Origin: Ktedonospora formicarum
GTDB lineage: Bacteria > Chloroflexota > Ktedonobacteria > Ktedonobacterales > Ktedonobacteraceae
NCBI RefSeq assembly: GCF_016587355.1
Contig: NZ_BNJF01000001.1
Coordinates: forward strand, 3,563,721 to 3,627,720
DNA: 64,000 bases
Reading direction: 5' to 3'
Part shown: positions 52,021-60,687 of the stretch, in pieces
How the letters are laid out: every line of letters starts with the position of its first letter
How positions within the stretch are numbered: the first letter of the stretch is position 1
Translations under genes and position numbers: made by a program
The notes under the pieces: generated by a model
Databases searched by the model: none
What the model was told of the DNA's origin: nothing
What the model saw: only the letters and a program-made list of their open reading frames with translations

Positions 52021-52775
52021 ATGCTTACACAGGAACAATTGGCGTTCTATAATGACAACGGTTACATTCTGGTCAAAGGTTTGCTCTCAAAGGAGGAGGC
52101 GGCGGCGTACCGTCAGGAATGCCATGAGCTGGCGGATCGGCTGGCGAAGCAGCGCGACATCGAAGCGACCTGGGGGAGTGCTCGCGACGCTATAATGGCG
52201 ACTGATACTAAAATCTTGCATTGCCATGATGTGCAGTTTTATGGGGCTTCGTTTGGTCGTCTAATTCTTGATGAGCGGATTACGGGTGTCGCATCCGACA
52301 TTATCGGTAGCCCAAACGTGCAATTGCACCATACGAAAATGTTTATCAAACCGCCTGAAAAAGGGTCTCCCTTCCCCATGCATCAGGATCATCCCTTCTT
52401 TCCACACACGAACCATAGTATGATCGCGGCAATAGTCCACTTTGATGATGCGCCATTGGAGAAGGGTTGTGTCCGTGTGGTGCCAGGTAGCCATAAGCTC
52501 GGTCCGATCCAGCATAATCCAGAGGGAAGCTGGCATCTTCCATTTGATGAGTACCCCTTGAAGCCTCCAAGCCCTGTGCTGCCGAGGCTGGAGACGTGCT
52601 CTTCTTCAGCTATTTGACCATTCACGGATCAGGCGTTAACGTAAGTAGCGAGGCGCGCACAACTGTACTCATTCAGATGCGTGATCCCGCTGATGCTCCC
52701 TCAATAGATACTCATAAGTCGCGAGGGCAGGGGATGATCTTGCGGGGTATTGATCCTCTAACCGTCCAGCAGTAG
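52021..52775 (+). CDS. Phytanoyl-CoA dioxygenase-family oxygenase (apparent frameshift)
   Basis: An Fe(II)/2-oxoglutarate dioxygenase-like protein. MLTQEQLAFYNDNGYILVKGLLS opens the family; the metal motif is FPMHQDHPFF (HxD), and the second His is in the part after the frame break (LTIHGSG). The frame from 52021 stops near 52617. One extra G after 52560 gives YPLEASKPCAAEAGDVLFFSYLTIHGSG and runs to 52775, restoring the conserved GDVLFF...H segment. The start has AAGGAGG. The substrate is unknown. It is followed closely by an AraC-type regulator. Confidence 0.85.
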
Positions 52776-52800
52776 TCGATTTGAAGCGAGGAGGCCCGTT

Positions 52801-53751
52801 CTGGATAGTGTGATATCACGCCAGCATTTTGCTGATCTTGCTCACCTCACGTTTTCCGTAAGTCTGGGTAACTTTCAGTGTGAGATTGTGGGATGGGGAT
52901 TTATTGAGCCGCGCTGGTGGCGTAATTACATGCATACACATTCCTTCTTTGAGGTCTGCTATGCGTACCAGGGTCAGGGCCTCTTCCATTTTGGTGGAAC
53001 AAACTATACAGTTCGCGCAGGCGATGTCTTTATCGCAAAACCAGGCGTAGCGCATGAAATCATCTCATCCACAGAGGACCCGCTGGGCATCTATTTCTGG
53101 TCATATACGCTTTGCGAGCAAGAAGAGAAGGGAGATGGGCCTATCTCAAAGATAGATGCTCTGCTGCGAGCATATCTGACCTCGCCATCTGTGGTCAGCG
53201 ACCATACCCCATCGATGCTGCGTACGCTTGAACTCTTAACTGAGGAAGGTATACACCGTGAGCCTGGTTATGTTCAGGTTGTTCAGGGACTTGTTGTGAA
53301 GTTGTTGCTAGACACTGCGCGTGCTATTGTTGATCCAGGCATGCTGGGTGGGTCTCCCATTCCGCCCGCTTATAGCCCAGAGGAGATCGTAACTCAGACG
53401 ATCAAACGCTACCTGAGCGATAATTATGCGCGTGCAATTACCATGCGTGATCTGGCGTCTCAGGTCCATCTGAGTGAGCGCCACACCGCGCGCCTCTTTC
53501 GCAAGGTCACGGGCGATTCAATTATGCATTATCTGACTCAGATGCGGTTGATGAAGGCCTCGCAACTGCTTCGGGATCGGCAGGCTACGTTGTCAATCAA
53601 AGAGATTGCTCAGTCCTGTGGTTACCCCGATGTGCGTTATTTTACGACACTCTTCCATCAGAGAACGGGTTTGACCCCTGCCCTCTTTCGCCAACAGGGA
53701 GGAGTAAGCGGAGCCGCGCTTCTCACGCATACGTTAGTGCCTGGGCATTAG
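52801..53751 (+). CDS. AraC-family transcriptional regulator
   Basis: N-terminal cupin (AraC-binding) domain (MHTHSFFEVCYAYQGQGLFHFGG, then VRAGDVFIAKPGVAHEI) that senses a small ligand, and a C-terminal double helix-turn-helix (IKRYLSDNYARAITMRDLASQVHLSERHTARLFRKVTG, then IKEIAQSCGYPDVRYFTTLFHQRTGLTPALFRQ). The start is uncertain: GAGGAGG sits seven bases before an in-frame CTG at 52801, while the next GTG is at 52810. It lies 25 bases after phyH, so it is probably in the same transcript and may control it. Confidence 0.9.
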   Translation: MDSVISRQHFADLAHLTFSVSLGNFQCEIVGWGFIEPRWWRNYMHTHSFFEVCYAYQGQGLFHFGGTNYTVRAGDVFIAKPGVAHEIISSTEDPLGIYFWSYTLCEQEEKGDGPISKIDALLRAYLTSPSVVSDHTPSMLRTLELLTEEGIHREPGYVQVVQGLVVKLLLDTARAIVDPGMLGGSPIPPAYSPEEIVTQTIKRYLSDNYARAITMRDLASQVHLSERHTARLFRKVTGDSIMHYLTQMRLMKASQLLRDRQATLSIKEIAQSCGYPDVRYFTTLFHQRTGLTPALFRQQGGVSGAALLTHTLVPGH

Positions 53752-53784
53752 GTATAGATAACCTCGTTGCCGTTCTTTCTAGGC

Positions 53785-53814
53785 TTGACCCCGTGGCAGG
53801 GCTTATGTTACTAT
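53785..53814 (+). promoter_or_regulatory. Promoter ahead of a possible leaderless microprotein
   Basis: TTGACC (53785-53790) and TACTAT (53809-53814) with an 18-base spacer. Seven bases after the -10 comes an ATG at 53821, about where transcription would start. Confidence 0.45.
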
Positions 53815-53820
53815 GGATGT

Positions 53821-53907
53821 ATGAGCTATCCAATTGCTGACCAGATTAACTACACACTGGTCTCATGTCCTCCAGGTAAATATCAGTCGCATGATATTGC
53901 CGCATAA
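53821..53907 (+). CDS. Possible 28-residue leaderless microprotein
   Basis: MSYPIADQINYTLVSCPPGK followed by YQSHDIAA. No ribosome site precedes it; the ATG would be at or next to the 5' end of the transcript. The stop codon lies in the left arm of a hairpin, as at several other genes in this window. It could instead be a short untranslated RNA. Nothing resembling it is known to me. Confidence 0.3.
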   Translation: MSYPIADQINYTLVSCPPGKYQSHDIAA

Positions 53908-53930
53908 GCCTGGCGCTTCTGCTTATGCGG
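53900..53930 (+). terminator. 10-bp hairpin after the possible microprotein
   Basis: CCGCATAAGC (53900-53909) pairs with GCTTATGCGG (53921-53930). There is no U-tract. Confidence 0.45.
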
Positions 53931-54167
53931 CGGAATAGTGGCGCTGTCACCGGGGTATGCCTGCCATTTCTTCAAATGGGCACGCGTAGCCTCAGCTCTT
54001 CTATGGTGTGCTGCTTTTCCTCCCCTCATTTTCATCGTAAGCTCATTGTGTGCGCTCCCTTTTTCTCTGCATAGGTTGCTTTATGCTGCCAGGTATTCCT
54101 CATCTGCTTGTCGTTCTGTTTTTCTCAGAAACATCTAGTTTTGTGTTTGCAAGGAGAAAGAATACCT

Positions 54168-55802
54168 ATGTTACTGGCAAATCTCTCAAAAGTCCGTAAG
54201 GATTATGGTGGCAACCTCGTCTTCCGTGATATAGACCTTGAAGTGCTCGAACGTGAGCGTATTGGTCTAGTGGGAGAGAATGGGAGCGGTAAGACAACGC
54301 TCTTTAAACTTCTCGCTGGCCTGGAGCAGCCTACGGCGGGCACCATTTCGCGCAAGCGTAATCTGACCATTGGCTATCTCTATCAGGAGATTGAGGCAAG
54401 TCAGTTAGAACTGAGCGTGTATGATGTGGTTGCCGCTAGTAGCCCTGAACTGCAAACCCTCGCTGAACGCATGAAGCGTTTGGAGGTGCGAATGTCCGAT
54501 CCTGCACTGGCTGATGATCCTGATGTTATGGAGCGTGTCCTCACAGAATATAGCACGGTTCAGGAACGCTATGAAGCGCTGGGAGGCTATTCCATTGGGC
54601 ATCGAGTCGAGGGCGTGCTCTGTGGCTTAGGGTTTGGTCTGCATGAACATCGGTTACCGGTCAAGTCCTTTAGCGGGGGCGAGAAGAAGTTGATTAACTT
54701 AGCGCGTATCCTGCTCCAAATGCCGGACCTGCTGCTGCTGGATGAGCCCGATAACCACCTTGATCTGCGTGCCAAAGCCTGGTTAGAGCAATATATCCGT
54801 GACTATCCTGGCACCGTCATTATCATCTCACACGACCGCCATCTGCTAGATCACTCCGTCACCAAAATTTATGAAATGGAGGACGGGGAGATATCGGTCT
54901 TTGTGGGCAACTATAGCGCTTATGTTGCCGAGCGTGAGCAGCGCTTGCAACGCTTGCAGGAGCAGTACACACTACAACAGACCGAGATTCGCCGTCTGAA
55001 GCATAGCATGCACCGCCTCAAAGAATGGGCCAAGATGAATCCCAAGTTCGCGGGGCGTGCCGAGTATATGGCGAAGCGCGTTGAGAAACTCAAGCAGGAA
55101 GCTGTCGATAAGCCTATCCTTGAACGAGATCGGATCAAGGTCGCGTTGGACACTGAGCGTAGCGGCAAGCGCGTGCTTGAGGTCAAACAGCTGAGCAAGG
55201 AAATTGGGGAAAGAGTGCTCTTTGAGCCATTCGACTTCACTGTTCTTTATGGAGAGCGTATTGGTATTGTAGGCGCGAATGGAGCGGGAAAAACTACCTT
55301 GCTACGCACGATGATGGACCTCTTACCCGCCACGACAGGTACGGTGAAGATTGGACCAAGCGTCGTCACTGGCTATTACTCCCAGGAACAGGAGACGTTA
55401 CCATTTGAGAGCACGCCTCTAGATTTTGTACGCCGCCTGAAGAAGTTTACCGAGGGGCAGGCAATCGCTTTCCTTAGTCGTTTTCTCCTCTCGATAGAAG
55501 AGGTGCGTACGCCTATCGCCCACCTGAGTGGGGGACAGAAGAGTCGCCTTCAAATCGCGCGCTTGATGTTGCAGGAGGCAAACTTCCTGTTGTTGGACGA
55601 GCCGACAAACAACCTTGACATCGCCTCAACTGAGGTGTTGGAGGAGGCTCTCCTCGACTTCGAGGGCACAATGCTCATGGTCTCACATGACCGCTACTTT
55701 CTGGATAACATTGCCACGAAGATCCTTGAAATCGGTTCCGATGCGAAGGTCCGTGTCTATCCAGGGAACTACGCTTACTATGTTGAGAAGAGCGCTGGTT
55801 AG
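54168..55802 (+). CDS. ABC-F family ATPase
   Basis: A 544-residue protein with two ABC domains and no membrane span, of the ABC-F group that acts on ribosomes (translation factors or antibiotic-resistance proteins). Walker A motifs are GENGSGKT (about 37-44) and GANGAGKT; signatures SGGEKK and SGGQKS; Walker B LLLDEPDNHLD and LLLDEPTNNLD, each followed by the SHDR switch. The first Walker B has Asp where DEPTNHLD is usual. A basic inter-domain linker (about 265-320) is the ribosome-contacting region of the family. The start at 54168 follows AAGGAGA. Resistance versus housekeeping cannot be told. Confidence 0.93.
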   Translation: MLLANLSKVRKDYGGNLVFRDIDLEVLERERIGLVGENGSGKTTLFKLLAGLEQPTAGTISRKRNLTIGYLYQEIEASQLELSVYDVVAASSPELQTLAERMKRLEVRMSDPALADDPDVMERVLTEYSTVQERYEALGGYSIGHRVEGVLCGLGFGLHEHRLPVKSFSGGEKKLINLARILLQMPDLLLLDEPDNHLDLRAKAWLEQYIRDYPGTVIIISHDRHLLDHSVTKIYEMEDGEISVFVGNYSAYVAEREQRLQRLQEQYTLQQTEIRRLKHSMHRLKEWAKMNPKFAGRAEYMAKRVEKLKQEAVDKPILERDRIKVALDTERSGKRVLEVKQLSKEIGERVLFEPFDFTVLYGERIGIVGANGAGKTTLLRTMMDLLPATTGTVKIGPSVVTGYYSQEQETLPFESTPLDFVRRLKKFTEGQAIAFLSRFLLSIEEVRTPIAHLSGGQKSRLQIARLMLQEANFLLLDEPTNNLDIASTEVLEEALLDFEGTMLMVSHDRYFLDNIATKILEIGSDAKVRVYPGNYAYYVEKSAG

Positions 55803-55812
55803 TGATCTTTCA

Positions 55813-55851
55813 CAAGCATATGAGGTGATGTCGTGCAGCCTCATATGCTTG
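55813..55851 (+). terminator. 13-bp terminator hairpin after the ABC-F gene
   Basis: CAAGCATATGAGG (55813-55825) pairs with CCTCATATGCTTG (55839-55851), followed by TTTACTGTT. Confidence 0.75.
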
Positions 55852-55952
55852 TTTACTGTTCATGGAAGTATCATTGATGCGTCCGATATGGCATACTGTA
55901 AGTAGTTGCTAACGAGTTCTTGAGATACAAGAGCGTTGATGAGGTGAAGAAG

Positions 55953-56729
55953 ATGGGCTATGAACTTCTAGAGGTAGGGTATGCTGAGGGATATGCCACT
56001 ATTACGCTGAATAATCCCAGACGACGCAACGCACTTTCGCTGGCGTGCATGCAGGAGTTGACCGCTGCCTTGCGCGAAGTGGGCGAGAGTTCCGCGCGTG
56101 GCGTGATCCTTGCCGCAAATGGTCCGGCTTTTAGCGCGGGGCATGACTTCGCCGACATGGCGGAGGGCGATCTGGAGATGATGCGTAAGTTGCTGCGTAC
56201 CTGTACCACAATGATGAACACTGTACAGGAGATACCACAGCCAGTACTGGCGCGTGTCCACGCCATCGCCACGGCGGCAGGTTGCCAACTGGTCGCGACC
56301 TGTGACCTGGCAGTTGCCTCGACTGAGGCATCTTTCGCCACGCCGGGCGGCAAAGGCGGATGGTTCTGCACAACACCAATGGTCGCGCTTAGCCGTAACA
56401 TTGGGCGCAAGCGTGCGCTAGAGATGCTGCTCACTGGCGATCCCATTGATGCGCAAACGGCAGCCGATTGGGGCCTGATCAACCATGTTGTCGCACCTGA
56501 GCGCCTGGAAGAAGAGGCCATGCGCCTGTTGAGTGCGGCAACGCGTGGTAGTTTCCTCTCCAAGGAGCTTGGCAAACAGGCGTTTTATGCTCAGATCGAG
56601 ATGCCGCAACCCTTAGCCTATGCATATGCAATGGAAGTGATGGCGGCGGCATCACAGATCCCAGATGCACGCGAGGGGATGCGGGCTTTCCTGGAGAAGC
56701 GTAAGCCTCAGTTTGAGGAGCGTCCCTGA
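55953..56729 (+). CDS. Enoyl-CoA hydratase/isomerase-family protein
   Basis: A crotonase-fold enzyme of about 258 residues from 55953, where GAGGTGAAG precedes. ITLNNPRRRNALSLACMQEL, the oxyanion-hole segment GPAFSAGHDFADM, and the second oxyanion stretch AIATAAGCQLVATCDLAVA are clear. The active-site Glu pair of the classical hydratases is not obvious: the site following QLVATCDLAVAS differs, so the reaction may be isomerisation or decarboxylation. No fatty-acid genes are near. It converges on the sigma-factor gene. Confidence 0.9.
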   Translation: MGYELLEVGYAEGYATITLNNPRRRNALSLACMQELTAALREVGESSARGVILAANGPAFSAGHDFADMAEGDLEMMRKLLRTCTTMMNTVQEIPQPVLARVHAIATAAGCQLVATCDLAVASTEASFATPGGKGGWFCTTPMVALSRNIGRKRALEMLLTGDPIDAQTAADWGLINHVVAPERLEEEAMRLLSAATRGSFLSKELGKQAFYAQIEMPQPLAYAYAMEVMAAASQIPDAREGMRAFLEKRKPQFEERP

Positions 56730-56743
56730 ACTGGTCGCAAGAG

Positions 56744-57388
56744 CTACGCGACCTCGAAGTGAGGGCGTAGGCGCTTGCGTGTGAAAGAGAGTGATGCTCG
56801 CAATCGGTTCTCGTCGGTTTTATCATAAGGCCAGCGAATAGCCTCAATATCTTTCCCGGCGAGCTTAAAGCCACGTGTTAGCGCATGCAAGTCGTCGGTG
56901 CGCTCTTTGAGTGAGCAGAGCATCGCCTGCTGCTGGCGCTGTGGCAGATGCATGACGAGCGCGACCAATTTGCGCATCTGCTCAGCTAGTGCTTCTTTCT
57001 GCTCATAGAGATGAACTGGATCGTGAGTGATTTCGCCCTGCGTGAGCGGATTGAATTCCTGCGTCATTTCATTATGTTCATCAACGGGCAGAGGCAAGAC
57101 ATCTTTGCGCTGGCGTAGGCGATTGATAGCCTCGTTATGAGCGATACGGCGGATATAGGCCCGGAGATTATCGACGTGTGTCTTTCTTAGCGTCTTCCAG
57201 AGCTTGATACGCGTCATCTGCGCTATCTCATCGATCTCCATGTCAAGTACGTCGGGAGGCGTATGAGCGCGAGCCACTACCTGACGTGCAAGGGTGACGA
57301 TGAAGCTATCATAGTTCGCCAAAATGCATTCGATCTCATCGGTGTTGAGGTCTCCTGAAGAAGCGTCAGGGATATTCACGGTGGACAT
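56744..57388 (-). CDS. Sigma-70-family RNA polymerase sigma factor (ECF-like)
   Basis: A small sigma factor of about 214 residues from 57388, behind AAGGAG. Region 2 is visible: VLDMEIDEIAQMTRIKLWKTLRKTHVDNLRAYIRRIAHNEAINRLRQRK. The C-terminal region 4 is weak: LPQRQQQAMLCSLKERTDDLHAL then TRGFKLAGKDIEAIRWP. The RNA polymerase contact residues of region 2 are conserved. It lies downstream of nothing, divergent from the phosphopantetheinyl transferase gene. No anti-sigma gene is adjacent. Confidence 0.85.
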   Translation of the reverse strand: MSTVNIPDASSGDLNTDEIECILANYDSFIVTLARQVVARAHTPPDVLDMEIDEIAQMTRIKLWKTLRKTHVDNLRAYIRRIAHNEAINRLRQRKDVLPLPVDEHNEMTQEFNPLTQGEITHDPVHLYEQKEALAEQMRKLVALVMHLPQRQQQAMLCSLKERTDDLHALTRGFKLAGKDIEAIRWPYDKTDENRLRASLSFTRKRLRPHFEVA

Positions 57389-57696
57389 ACTTTTCTCCTT
57401 AGCCATCCTAGCGCCTGCGGCATCTTTGAGTTATGGATATGTGATGGTCATAGCATGCACCGTGACCACCACATATCTGTGACTCCGGCGAGCCACCGCA
57501 GGTGGTGAGGAGTTCTTCAGAACTATAAGTTCCTTTGTTTTAAGGATACAGTGTTGAGAGTGTGCTGAGAACCGTGCTTATGGGACATTATTGGGACATA
57601 GAGAGGACATTTAGCCTCTATGGGATGGTGTGATATGAGTATGTGCTATTTCGCATAGAAACGCTATGAGATGCGTCACAGTAGGAAAGGCAATGT
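57389..57696. other. Divergent intergenic region between sigma factor and PPTase
   Basis: Holds three phased heptamer repeats (57582-57610), a GCCACCGCAGGTGGTG palindrome (57491-57506) that resembles part of the dispersed repeat family, and CATAG/CTATG arms near 57657. No gene is seen. Confidence 0.5.
57582..57610 (+). promoter_or_regulatory. Three heptamer direct repeats with 11-bp period
   Basis: GGGACAT (57582), GGGACAT (57593) and AGGACAT (57604), each separated by four bases. The 11-bp period places them on one face of the helix. This resembles the binding sites of SARP-type activators in actinomycetes, here 87 bases before a phosphopantetheinyl transferase gene. Confidence 0.6.
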
Positions 57697-58437
57697 ATGA
57701 GTGACATGGCTTCCTGGGAGCGGCCCGTGTCCCTACCTGACTTGCAGCAAGAGGAGGTACATGTTTGGCGGGTGCGTCTGCCGCTGCGAGCGGAGGGCTA
57801 TGAGGTTTTGTGGGGCTTATTGATGGAGGAGGAGCGGGAGAAGGTCAACCGCTTTCGTTTTGAGAAGGATCGTCGGCTCGCGGTCGCGGCGCGTGGTGTT
57901 TTGCGACAATTGCTCAGTTTATATACCCAGGGTCCTGTGGACCTGAGCTACAACCAATATGGCAAACCATACCTTCCTGGCTCTCTTCTCCAGTTTAATG
58001 TCGCGCATTCGGGTGAGGTTGTCTTGCTGGCATTTACTTTGGTTGGACTGGTGGGTGTGGACGTTGAGTATATGCGTAATCAAGTGGAGTTCGTGGATCT
58101 TGCAAAGCACTTTTTCGCGCCCCGCGAGGTAGAGATGCTTATGGAACTCCCTTCCAGGTTGCGTGCTCAAGGCTTCTATAATTGCTGGAGTCGCAAGGAG
58201 GCCTATATCAAAGCTTGTGGATTAGGTCTCGCGCTCCCGCTAGATTCCTTCGTGGTCTCGCTCTCTCCCGATGAGCCTGCTACGCTCCTCTTGTCACATG
58301 AGGGCGCGATGTCCGACTGGTCACTATTCGCTCTTGAGGCAGGTCATGAGTACGCGGGGGCGCTCGCCGTTCGCCACAAAGGGCACAAGTGTATGCTGAG
58401 GTGCTTTGATTGGCAAGAAGAATGGTTGCCAGCCTGA
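57697..58437 (+). CDS. Sfp-type 4'-phosphopantetheinyl transferase
   Basis: Transfers phosphopantetheine from CoA to a carrier-protein serine, activating polyketide, peptide or fatty-acid synthases. FNVAHSGEVV, VGVDVEYMR with the metal-binding Asp/Glu, and FYNCWSRKEAYIKACGLGL are diagnostic; the 246-residue size is that of the Sfp group, which activates secondary-metabolite carriers. AGGAAAGG precedes the ATG at 57697. No synthase cluster is in the window, so the carriers lie elsewhere. Confidence 0.93.
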   Translation: MSDMASWERPVSLPDLQQEEVHVWRVRLPLRAEGYEVLWGLLMEEEREKVNRFRFEKDRRLAVAARGVLRQLLSLYTQGPVDLSYNQYGKPYLPGSLLQFNVAHSGEVVLLAFTLVGLVGVDVEYMRNQVEFVDLAKHFFAPREVEMLMELPSRLRAQGFYNCWSRKEAYIKACGLGLALPLDSFVVSLSPDEPATLLLSHEGAMSDWSLFALEAGHEYAGALAVRHKGHKCMLRCFDWQEEWLPA

Positions 58438-58950
58438 GGAGGAGCATAAGAAGAGAAGTCGATAGATGTTCAGGTACTGGAGGAGCCACATTTGTGTCGT
58501 GTGGCTCCTCTTTACGTCTTAATGTTTGGTAACCGGGTGGGGCTATGCTGATTGCGTTAATCATCATAGTGCGACATATTGGTTATCCTTTCGATTATGT
58601 TTGTGCTTCCCTGCTCTTGAAGCGAACAAAAATATGCTGTGCTTCGGAGAGCGCGTCGTTAGCACTACAGGAGGTGATTACGTATGTGCGCTACGGACGA
58701 TGGATGGTGTTGAGCGATGTGGACCATCTATTCCTTCTAGTTATACAGGAGGGAGGGTGGTGGATGTGGCCTTTTCTTCTGCCTTCTCATTCGACGGAGT
58801 GTAGAGTGAGATTTCGTGTCACGCCTCCTCTTGCGACTGTGACCGTGCGTGCACACGTTATGACATCGTCGATTTCGTGGATGTATGTAAGGCGAGTGGC
58901 TAGGAGGGCCTGAGTGGTGGCATGCGAGCCTCGTATGCTATCATCCATGT
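58438..58950. other. Intergenic region before the RocB-like gene
   Basis: After the PPTase terminator (58480-58510) there is a 440-base stretch in which open frames exist in several phases, but none has a credible ribosome site or conserved look. No other structure stands out. Confidence 0.4.
58480..58510 (+). terminator. Terminator of the phosphopantetheinyl transferase gene
   Basis: GAGGAGCCACA (58480-58490) pairs with TGTGGCTCCTC (58500-58510), followed by TTTACGTCTT. Confidence 0.75.
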
Positions 58951-60603
58951 ATGAAAGAGATGAATTGGTTTACATATATTAAAGCCGCTACTGAGCGGCT
59001 GGTTGCGATACGCGGCATTAGCCCGAGCGAAGAGGAAAACCTTGTTGCTAGCAAAATCCTGGAGCTGCTGTACGAGGATGGGATTGAGGCATTGTACACG
59101 GCGAGCGGTTTTGATCCTATCGCGAACGATCCCTATGGGCGGAAGAATGTGTATGCTTTCTTGCGTGGTCAGCGGGCGGAGACGCTCATCCTCCTGGGCC
59201 ACTTCGATACCGTCGATACCGCTGATTATGGTGATCTTGAGTCCCTCTCGCTTGATCCAGGCGCGCTAGCTCTGCATATAGATGAATTACTCGCGCCTGG
59301 CACACGCCTGGAGGGTGAGCGAAGCAACTGGCTATTTGGGCGCGGCGCAGGCGACATGAAGAGTGGTGTCGCCGTGAATATCGCTCTCATGAGGCATCTC
59401 GCCGAGCGCTCGCGGAGTGAGGCCCTTCCATTCTCGGTCCTGCTCATCGCGACAGCGGATGAGGAGAACGAATCAGCGGGTGTTCTCCAGGCGGTGCACT
59501 TCCTGACGCGCTGGCGTGAGGAGCGGCAATTACACTATCTGGGCGTGCTCAATACAGATTATGCCTCAGCGCTCTATCCAGGTGATCCACATCGCTATAT
59601 CTATGCAGGCACGGTGGGGAAACTGTTGCCAAGTTTTCTCTGTATCGGGCGGGAATCGCATGTAGGCGCGCCCTTTGGCGGTCTGGATGCGAATCTGCTG
59701 GCGGCTGAGTTGATACGCGATTTCAGCATGAATGACGCTTTAAGCGATAGCGGCAAAGGGCAGACTACTGTACCCCCGGTTACACTGCACTCCACAGACT
59801 TGAAGCAGCAATACGATGTACAGCTCCCCTTCGCCGCCTATTTCTATTTAAACGTTCTTACCCTGACCAGCAGCCCGGCAGAGCTCTTACAACGCCTACG
59901 CGAGCGTAGTGAACTGATTTTGGAGCAACTCTTGCGGCGGGTGGAAGATACGGAGAGGCGCTGGCGGCGTGCCACAGGGTTGCCGGACGAGGTAGAGGCA
60001 CGGAAGGGGTGCGTGCTCAGCTATGCTGAACTGTACGCGGACGTAGTGGCGCAACTGGGAGAAGAGAGCGTACATGAGGAATTGGAGCAGACCTGGCAGA
60101 AGCTGCCAGTTAGGCTCGACAAGCGAGAGCGCTCACTTCAGCTTGTGCGGCGTCTCTGGTCATTGAGTCGGCGACGTGGTCCAGCGGTCGTCATCTACTA
60201 CGCGCCCCCATACTATCCGCATGTGCCGGAGAGTGAAGGGCTATTGGCGGAGGCAGTACGTGCCGTTGTCGAGGCGCATCCCGAACAACACCTGATCCAG
60301 CGTGAGTTCTTCCCCTTGCTCTCCGACATAAGCTATCTCCAGCTTGACGCAAATATGGATATCGCGGCCCTGACCGCTAACATGCCAGTCTGGCAGGACG
60401 CTGAAGAAGAGCCATCACGTCCGGGAGCCTATAGCTTGCCTTTAAGCTTGATCCAGCAGTTACAACTGCCAGTCTTCAACTGGGGTGTGCATGGACGTGG
60501 AGCGCACCAGCGCGATGAGGCGGTGCAGATGCCATATTCCTTTGAAGTGCTTCCCCAATTGCTTGCCGAGGTATTTCAGGCACTGGAGGAACGGCTACGA
60601 TAA
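58951..60603 (+). CDS. RocB-like M20-family peptidase
   Basis: A zinc-dependent M20 peptidase of 550 residues. GHFDTVDTADYGD carries the first metal His/Asp pair, FGRGAGDMKSGVAVNIA the bridging Asp, and ATADEENESAG the catalytic Glu pair. A long central region (about 240-420) replaces the usual small dimerisation domain. Length and the C-terminal FNWGVHGRGAHQRDE match RocB, an arginine-utilisation protein of Bacillus whose substrate is not settled. No rocD/rocF genes are near. It is transcribed alone. Confidence 0.88.
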   Translation: MKEMNWFTYIKAATERLVAIRGISPSEEENLVASKILELLYEDGIEALYTASGFDPIANDPYGRKNVYAFLRGQRAETLILLGHFDTVDTADYGDLESLSLDPGALALHIDELLAPGTRLEGERSNWLFGRGAGDMKSGVAVNIALMRHLAERSRSEALPFSVLLIATADEENESAGVLQAVHFLTRWREERQLHYLGVLNTDYASALYPGDPHRYIYAGTVGKLLPSFLCIGRESHVGAPFGGLDANLLAAELIRDFSMNDALSDSGKGQTTVPPVTLHSTDLKQQYDVQLPFAAYFYLNVLTLTSSPAELLQRLRERSELILEQLLRRVEDTERRWRRATGLPDEVEARKGCVLSYAELYADVVAQLGEESVHEELEQTWQKLPVRLDKRERSLQLVRRLWSLSRRRGPAVVIYYAPPYYPHVPESEGLLAEAVRAVVEAHPEQHLIQREFFPLLSDISYLQLDANMDIAALTANMPVWQDAEEEPSRPGAYSLPLSLIQQLQLPVFNWGVHGRGAHQRDEAVQMPYSFEVLPQLLAEVFQALEERLR

Positions 60604-60615
60604 GCACTGAATAAC

Positions 60616-60656
60616 TTTTTCGAACACCATTCAACTAATGAATGGTGTTCGAAAAA
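60616..60656. terminator. 18-bp bidirectional terminator
   Basis: Perfect 18-bp arms at 60616-60633 and 60639-60656, with a T-run at one end and an A-run at the other, so a U-tract forms on both strands. It is shared by the RocB gene (+) and the membrane protein gene (-). Confidence 0.88.
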
Positions 60657-60687
60657 AATAACGCAGCATAGGTCAAATAAAGGGCGA

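Larger units (their letters stand above)
53752..54167. other. Intergenic region before the ABC-F gene
   Basis: Holds a possible promoter, a 28-codon ORF and a hairpin, listed separately. The remainder (53931-54167) shows nothing clear besides the ribosome site AAGGAGA of the ABC-F gene. Confidence 0.4.

Noticed and set aside
58545..58913. Open frame of 122 codons before the RocB-like gene
   Set aside because: It overlaps other open frames in the same stretch and has no ribosome site or plausible domain.
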